This document shows positions 59,067 through 64,000 of a stretch of DNA of 64,000 nucleotides, one piece after another. A program made the translations under genes and the position numbers. Each line of letters opens with the position of its first letter. The first letter of the stretch is position 1. The stretch covers positions 558,001 to 622,000 of the forward strand of contig CBDBHT010000008.1 of the NCBI GenBank assembly GCA_965205965.1. The letters are read 5' to 3'. Under the pieces are notes generated by a model. The model did no database searches and was not told the DNA's origin. It saw only the letters and a list, made by a program, of their open reading frames with translations. The stretch is from Bin55 sp965205965 (GTDB lineage Bacteria > Pseudomonadota > Gammaproteobacteria > Pseudomonadales > Azotimanducaceae).

Positions 59067-59554
59067 AAAATAACCCAACTCGAACGGTTTGAGGGACCAT
59101 ACACGACTAATACACTACTTCTGCTTCCCGCCACCATACCCACCTACAACTCAGGAAGAACAAAACAGATATAATGGAGATACAGCATACTCTAAACACT
59201 TAATTATGCCCACCAGTAGCCCAAAAGCATAAACCTCTTGAAGTAGTATGCTCATAGGATATAAGAATTCGGATCATGAGATCAAGCAGAATCGCATGCA
59301 AAATCTACTGATAATTTCATATCCTAATCAGCAATTCCCGCTTCCTGTGGAAAAGCAGTGCCTGCAAGTTTTAAGTGGCTGCCCCTGGATGTTTTCCATC
59401 CGTTGGGATCGTTTCGGGCCCTTGTTCAGCGTGCCCCAGCTACGTTTTGGCTGCGTTGGGCCGCGGGGGTTTGTGCGGACCAAGGCATGCCCGGTTCGCA
59501 TGTCGACGGATCTCGGAGGGATGCCCGCGATCAGGAGGCGCAGAACGCGTTGCA
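59067..59554. other. Region upstream of the protease
   Basis: The first about 260 bases are AT-rich and hold no gene. This is where the protease promoter should lie, but I see no clear boxes. From about 59330 the sequence is GC-rich and looks like the 3' non-coding end of the transposase fragment at 59555-59996. Confidence 0.4.
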
Positions 59555-59996
59555 CTATGGCGGACGGAAACCAGGATCGGGTCGTCCGGAACCGCGGTCG
59601 GGTTCCGCACCAGCGAGGGCTTCGTACAACTGTTCCCAGCTGTGGAGGATCAGGAGCCAGATCGCACCGCGCATCTTTTCCCACAGGGATGCATAACTGC
59701 TCTGCCGACGTTGGGCGGCTTGGAAGCGTGGGCAGCACAACTGCTGGATCTGGTCCATCAGAAACGCCAGCATCATCAGGGTCTGCCAGCGTATTCGCAA
59801 GGTACTGGTGACCGTGACCGTAGTTGTGTTCCAGACCGTACCCCTGGTTTTTCAGCGTGTTGAAGGTCTCGTTTTCGATCTTCCAGCGACTGCGCGCCAT
59901 CCGTGCGGTCGCCGGTGCCTCGGCTCGGGTCACCGGCAGATCCGTGATCCAGGTCCATTGGTGCTCGGGTTTCCGGACCCGCTTCGCAATGGCATT
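59555..59996 (-). pseudogene. Transposase C-terminal fragment (unassigned IS family)
   Basis: Starting at the DruA/IS4 junction, the minus strand reads KRVRKPEHQWTWITDLPVT, then RWKIENETFNTLKNQGYGLE and HNYGHGHQYLANTL. After a frame change near 59790 it continues LMMLAFLMDQIQQLCCPRFQ to a stop at 59555. The conserved Arg-Glu-Lys spacing in RWKIENETFNTLK is of the IS4-superfamily kind. The N-terminal part has been lost to the element at 59997. Confidence 0.7.
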
Positions 59997-62561
59997 CGGA
60001 TTAGCGGAAAGGGATCCTGGTCTTTGAGGATGTCGTGTAACCGGTTGATATACGGAAAGATATTCGGTTCTGTTGGGATTCTTCAAAAAAACACTTGCGT
60101 TTCAGCATGGGTTATGGCAATCTACGCTTGGTTAGATTATCTCTGGTGCAAACGTGATGGATTCCCGAATCGAAAACCTGAAGTCAACCACCTCACTGTG
60201 GCACGCGGCTGACCCGCCGTCGGATTGCGGACCTTCAGAAGACGGTGAAAATGTTTCCGGCACTGAGCCGCCATGAGTTGGCTGCCACCCTGTGCAGTCA
60301 TCTGGGCTGGTTCACGCCGAAGGGTCGGGATCGACTGGGGTCCTGTCTGCGGATGCTGGAGCAGCTGGAGGCCGGCGGCATCGTGTCGCTGCCGGCGAAG
60401 CGACCGGGATCGAGAACGGGAACCGGAGGTCGGAGACCGCGGCATACGAGCCGCTCGGATCCGGGCTCCGCCATAGCGTGCGGGTTGAAGGAGCTGATGC
60501 CGCTGGAACTGGAGGTTGTGACGGAGGGGGAGGCCGTTGAGGAATGGAAAGAACGGATGGATCGGCATCATGAGCTGGGTTACCGGCATCCGTTCGGCTG
60601 TTTCCTGCGCTACTGGCTGCGGGATCGTCGGGGTCGCAAGCTGGGCTGTCTGCTGTTTGAGGCGGGCACGACCCGGCTTCCCTGTCGTGACGCCTGGCCT
60701 GGCGGGCGGGATCGGGATCGGGCGAAGCGTCTGAAGGGGGTGGTGAACAACTCCCGGTTCCTGATTTTCCCTTGGGTTCGGGTTCCGTATCTGGCCTCGA
60801 AGGCCCTGTCGATGGCGGTTCGGCGGCTGCCCGGGGACTGGAAGGAGCGGCACGGCCTGGAGCCGGTACTGGTGGAGACCTTTGTGGATCCGGCGAAGTA
60901 CCGGGGGACCTGCTATCGTGCGGCCAACTGGCAGTGCATTGGCCGGACGAAGGGACGCAAGGCGAGTGCGTCGGAGGCAGGCAGGACTCCGAAGGACGTT
61001 CTTACCTGTATCCGCTGACGAAAGACTGGAAGCAGGTGCTGCTGACCGGCTCCCGTCGATCCGGACGCCGTTCCCGCAGGTCGCCGGCAGCAGTCTTGGC
61101 TCCGGAGGATATGTTTGTCCGGCTCTGGAGCGGCATCGTCGAGACGCTCGTGGGTGTCGCCAACCGGCATGACCGGCTCTGGCAGCGGCGGCGGCGCGTG
61201 CTGAACACGCTGGTGGTCGTGCTGTTCATTTTCCGGCTGGTGTTCTCGAAGGGACGTCCGGGATATGCGACCACGCTGGCCGAACTGTGGGGGCAGTGCC
61301 GGACGATAGGGATCGCACTGCCACAGCCGGCTCCGGTGTCGCCGTCCTCCATCTGCAGTGCCCGGGCCAGGCTGGACGAGCAGCTGTTCAAGACCTTGCA
61401 CCAGGAAATCCTCAAGGTGGTCTTCGACGCCGAAGGCCGACCCCGGCACGCACGGAAAGTCCGGCCCGACACGGACCGGCGGTGGCAGGGGCATCGGGTG
61501 TTTGCGGTCGATGGAACCTACCTGAACCTGCCGCGCGGACTGGTGCATGAAGGCTGGCGGACGCCGGTAGACGGTGCCCATTATCCGCAGGGTCTGGTGA
61601 GTTGCCTGTATCGGCTGCAGGCCCGACTACCGGTTGACTTCGACCTGCATGCGCATGGAAACGAGCGCGCGGCGGCACTGGCCCACCTGAACGTGCTGTC
61701 GGCGAACGATGTGGTGGTCTATCGATGTGGTGGTGGTCTATGACCGGGGGGGCTACTATGCCTATGAGATGCTGCACGCGCATGCGATCCAGGGACTGCA
61801 CGCGGTGTTCCGGATGAAACGGAAAACCGGTATCGATGTCGACCGCTTCATCCACGGCAGCCGCCGGGATACGGTCATTGAAGTCGTTCCCCGCCAAAGT
61901 ACGCTGACCAGACTACGCCGAAGGAACCCCGGAGCCGCATTCGGCCCGCACCGCTTGCGGCTGGTGCAATATGCCGTGGGCGATACCGTCTTCATCCTGG
62001 GCACGACCCTGCTGGACCGGGACCAGTATTCCATCGACCAACTGTCGGATCTGTATCACGCGAGATGGGGCATCGAGGAACTGTACAAGGTATCCAAACA
62101 GCTGATGGAGGTTGAGGACTTTCATGGGCAAAGCGAGCGCGGAGTGAAACAGGAACTATATGCATGCTTCACCCTGATTGCCATGACCCGGCTGTTCGCC
62201 AACCATGGCGAGGATCATGTGAACGGAGGTCTGCCGAACGACGGCAAGCCGCTGATGCAGACGAATGTCAAGCACGGACTTGCGGCGGTGGCGGCCAACA
62301 TCGAGAGCCTGCTACTTCAGCAGGCATCCGCCCTCCGGGAAACCGTGGCCCGTATTGTCGGCGAGATCGTCCGGTGTCGGCAACGGCTCCGTCCGGGCAG
62401 GTCCTATGAGCGGCGATCCCGAAAACCGGTCGGAAAGTGGCAACGAAGAAGGGGAGCACCGGCACCGGCAACTCGCTAACGGAATAAAAAATCAGCGGAT
62501 AACCAAGGCCCAAGACCGAATCCTTAACCGAATGGCAAAATCCACTAAACGAATGCCATTG
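59997..62561 (+). mobile_element. DruA/IS4 element, full-length copy
   Basis: The left end CAATGGCATTCGGATTAGCG and right end CACTAAACGAATGCCATTG share a 12-base inverted repeat, CAATGGCATTCG. At 2565 bp this is the only copy in the window with both termini and all coding segments. No target duplication is visible because both flanks are other broken elements. Confidence 0.88.
60157..62479 (+). pseudogene. DUF4338 (DruA-like)-IS4 transposase fusion, frameshifted
   Basis: The start is ATG 60157 (MDSRIENLKSTT). The first part matches DUF4338, the domain of the Druantia protein DruA: RHELAATLCSHLGW, FLIFPWVRVPYLASKALSMA, VETFVDPAKYRGTCYRAANW and YLYPLTKDWKQVLL. Without an intervening stop it passes into an IS4-type transposase (NTLVVVLFIFRLVFSKGRPG). 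The DDE residues sit in VFAVDGTYLNLP, VVVYDRGGYYAYEML and YHARWGIEELYKVSK, the last fitting the IS4 YREK pattern. Three breaks disrupt it: one base inserted near 60188, one near 61002, and an imperfect tandem duplication of about 18 bases near 61710-61741. The native protein would be about 770 residues. Confidence 0.8.
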
Positions 62562-62875
62562 ATGACTGCACAGGGTGGCAGCCAGCTCATGGCGGCTCAG
62601 TGCCGGAAACAGCTCCACCGTCTTCTGAATGTCCGCAATCTGACGGCGGGTCAGCCGCGTGCCACAGAAGGTGGTCGACTTCAGGTTCTCGATTCGGGAA
62701 TCCATCACGTTTGCACCAGAGATAATCTAACCAAGCGTAGATTGCCATAACCCATGCTGAAACGCAAGTGTTTTTTTGAAGAATCCCAAAAAAACCGAAT
62801 ATGTTTCCGTATATCAACCGGTTACACAACATCCTCAAAGACCGGGATCCCTTTCCGCTAATCCGAATGCCATTG
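62562..62875 (-). mobile_element. DruA/IS4 element, inverted left-end fragment
   Basis: Read on the minus strand it starts CAATGGCATTCGGATTAG at 62875 and encodes the N-terminus (MDSRIENLKSTTFCGTRLT, then RRQIADIQKTVELFPALS) to RHELAATLCSH. It is cut at 62561, where the full-length copy's right end abuts. It shows the undamaged N-terminal frame that is broken in the full-length copy. Confidence 0.85.
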
Positions 62876-62986
62876 ATCGGGGCGGTGGTGCTGCGCAATA
62901 CCCGACGCATCCGGATCCTGCTCAGCAGCACCTGCCCGCATCAGGAGCTGTTCCATACGGCCGCCGATCGCCTGGACACCTCCTGA
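62876..62986 (+). pseudogene. IS1380-like transposase, C-terminal tail
   Basis: The 36-codon frame IGAVVLRNTRRIRILLSSTC, then PHQELFHTAADRL and a stop at 62984-62986, resembles the end of IS1380-family transposases. It starts exactly at the DruA/IS4 terminus, so the rest was removed by that insertion or by recombination. Confidence 0.6.
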
Positions 62987-63167
62987 CCATCGCCGAGTAC
63001 TGCCCCGGCACGTTGACAAATAACGGGGGTAAGGGGGAGGTGTGTCCGCCGTCCGCAAAAACCGTGCCGGAACCACGGATCATGGGCGAAATATGGACGG
63101 GAAAACCCCGATTACCACTCCAAACCGAAAAACGGACCCATCTCGCACCACTCATGCAATATCTGGG

Positions 63168-64000
63168 CTAGTACTCTAACTAGTTTTAATTTTCGGGTAT
63201 AGATGCTTCAGTTTGGTGCGTGCGTCGTCGAGGCTGAGCTGCCAGTCGACCCCGGTCTGTTCGCGATTGCGCTCCTCGGCCCAGGCCGCCGTTTCCGACG
63301 TGACTAAAGCCCTGCTCTCGATCCGGCGATCCAGGCACTGGCGGTGCAACGCACTGAACTCCAGTTCCGCGACGTTCAGCCAGCTCCCGTGTTTCGGCGT
63401 GTGCACCAAGTGGATGCGGTCGTTCAGCCGACTGGCTTCGGCCGCCGGGAACGCGGCATAGAACGAGTCACCGCTGTGGGTGTTCAAGTTGTCGCACACC
63501 AGCGTGATAGTTTCCGCATCCCGGGAACGCGGCAGATTCGCCAGCGCGCGCACTTGCTGCGCCCAATCCAACGTCGTACGCCGTTGGGTGACAGCCACCG
63601 TCCGCCAGCCGGATAGCGGCTCGCCGAACATCCACACCGTGCATGCTCCCCGGCGGAGGTAGTGGGCGTCGTACTTCTCCGGCGACCCGGGGCGTACCGG
63701 CAACTTCTCGCGGACTTCCGCCACGAGCTGCTTGCTCATCTCGTCCATGCACACCACCGGATGCCGCGGGTCGTACGGCCGCCGGTATACCTTGAGCACC
63801 CGCTCCATGCCGGCCACGAAATGATGGCTTTGCTTCTTCGGGATGCACCACATTTCTCGCCGCCACGGTTTTAATTCGTTTTTTTTAACGCCTGCCGCAC
63901 GGTCTCCCCGCAAATCGATTCGACCACTTCAAGTCGCACCAGCTCTTCTACCAGCATCTTCACGGTCCACCGAACACGGCCTTCCGGTGGAACCGAACAG
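63168..64000 (-). mobile_element. IS630-family element, copy 3 (type A), runs off window
   Basis: The left end CTAGTACTCTAACTAGTTTT starts at 63168. The rest is nearly identical to copy 1 as far as the window edge. Confidence 0.85.
63176..64000 (-). CDS. IS630 transposase (copy 3), partial at window edge
   Basis: The DDE frame (63913 to 63176) is intact with VCMDEMSKQLV, VCDNLNTHSGDSF and SWLNVAELEF. The upstream helix-turn-helix frame is open from the window edge (RVRWTVKMLVEELVRLEVVE) to the same junction after RQALKK. The A8 run is at plus 63879-63886, exactly as in copy 1. Apart from the putative slippage there is no break in the visible part, so this copy may be active. Confidence 0.8.

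Noticed and set aside
59997..62561. A Druantia antiphage locus
   Set aside because: Only the DruA-like domain is present and it sits inside an IS with a transposase. No DruE-type helicase or other Druantia gene is in the window.
1..64000. CRISPR array, rRNA operon or prophage
   Set aside because: No regularly spaced repeats, no rRNA sequence and no phage structural genes are visible anywhere in the window.

Overview
The window is a piece of a Gammaproteobacterium chromosome (phylum Pseudomonadota) that is heavily loaded with insertion sequences. The lineage call rests on gene order: tig-clpP-clpX-hupB-ppiD behind a Pro-Arg-His tRNA cluster, folC-(SPOR gene)-cvpA-purF, rnhA-dnaQ, plus nhaB, sohB, nfuA and miaE. 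I cannot name a genus. The housekeeping genes are AT-rich and intact. The mobile elements and one giant protease gene are visibly GC-rich, so the window reads as a compositional mosaic. Abundant broken IS copies, long featureless spacers and genes abutting IS ends suggest a genome under relaxed selection, for example a host-associated one; that is inference.

Layout. 1-3005: IS630 copy 1 with an IS5-type (IS427-like) element inserted in its terminal CTAG, then degenerate DNA with a small inverted-repeat element. 3006-8849: an AddB-like nuclease and an AddA-like helicase-nuclease, probably the double-strand-break end-processing enzyme. 9863-10441: nfuA. 10521-12349: an IS5 remnant abutting a decayed IS630 that itself carries a second small inverted-repeat element. 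12760-16395: metH. 17098-22714: a nest of six elements (fragment of a DruA/IS4 element, two ISNCY-type elements, a deletion derivative of the DruA/IS4 family, IS256, IS630 fragment). 22716-38449: the main housekeeping block: Kef-type antiporter, acuI, sohB, nhaB, dnaQ, rnhA, ppiD, hupB, clpX, clpP, tig, three tRNAs, folD, lpxH. 38507-42046: IS630 of a second type split by an ISNCY element, an IS5 end and another ISNCY fragment. 42059-47295: a small unknown gene and then the folC-dedD-cvpA-purF-DUF1289-miaE operon. 47372-64000: a mobile island made of IS5, IS256, several DruA/IS4 copies, other transposase fragments and IS630 copy 3. Its only cargo is a 1968-residue membrane-anchored subtilisin-like protease (53160-59066).

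The housekeeping genes cover protein quality control (trigger factor, ClpXP, PpiD, SohB), one-carbon metabolism (FolD, FolC, MetH), purine synthesis (PurF), lipid A (LpxH), DNA maintenance (AddAB-like, DnaQ, RNase HI, HU), Fe-S assembly (NfuA), ion homeostasis (NhaB, Kef-type) and tRNA modification (MiaE).

The most notable features are an IS4-type element whose reading frame carries a DUF4338/DruA-like region ahead of a DDE transposase; a DruA-deleted derivative of it, one copy of which inserted into the parent element with a perfect 10-bp target duplication; three cases of IS5-type elements sitting exactly in the CTAG at IS630 termini; a putative slippage site (A8) joining the two IS630 frames identically in two copies; and a 111-114-bp inverted-repeat element with 4-bp target duplications.
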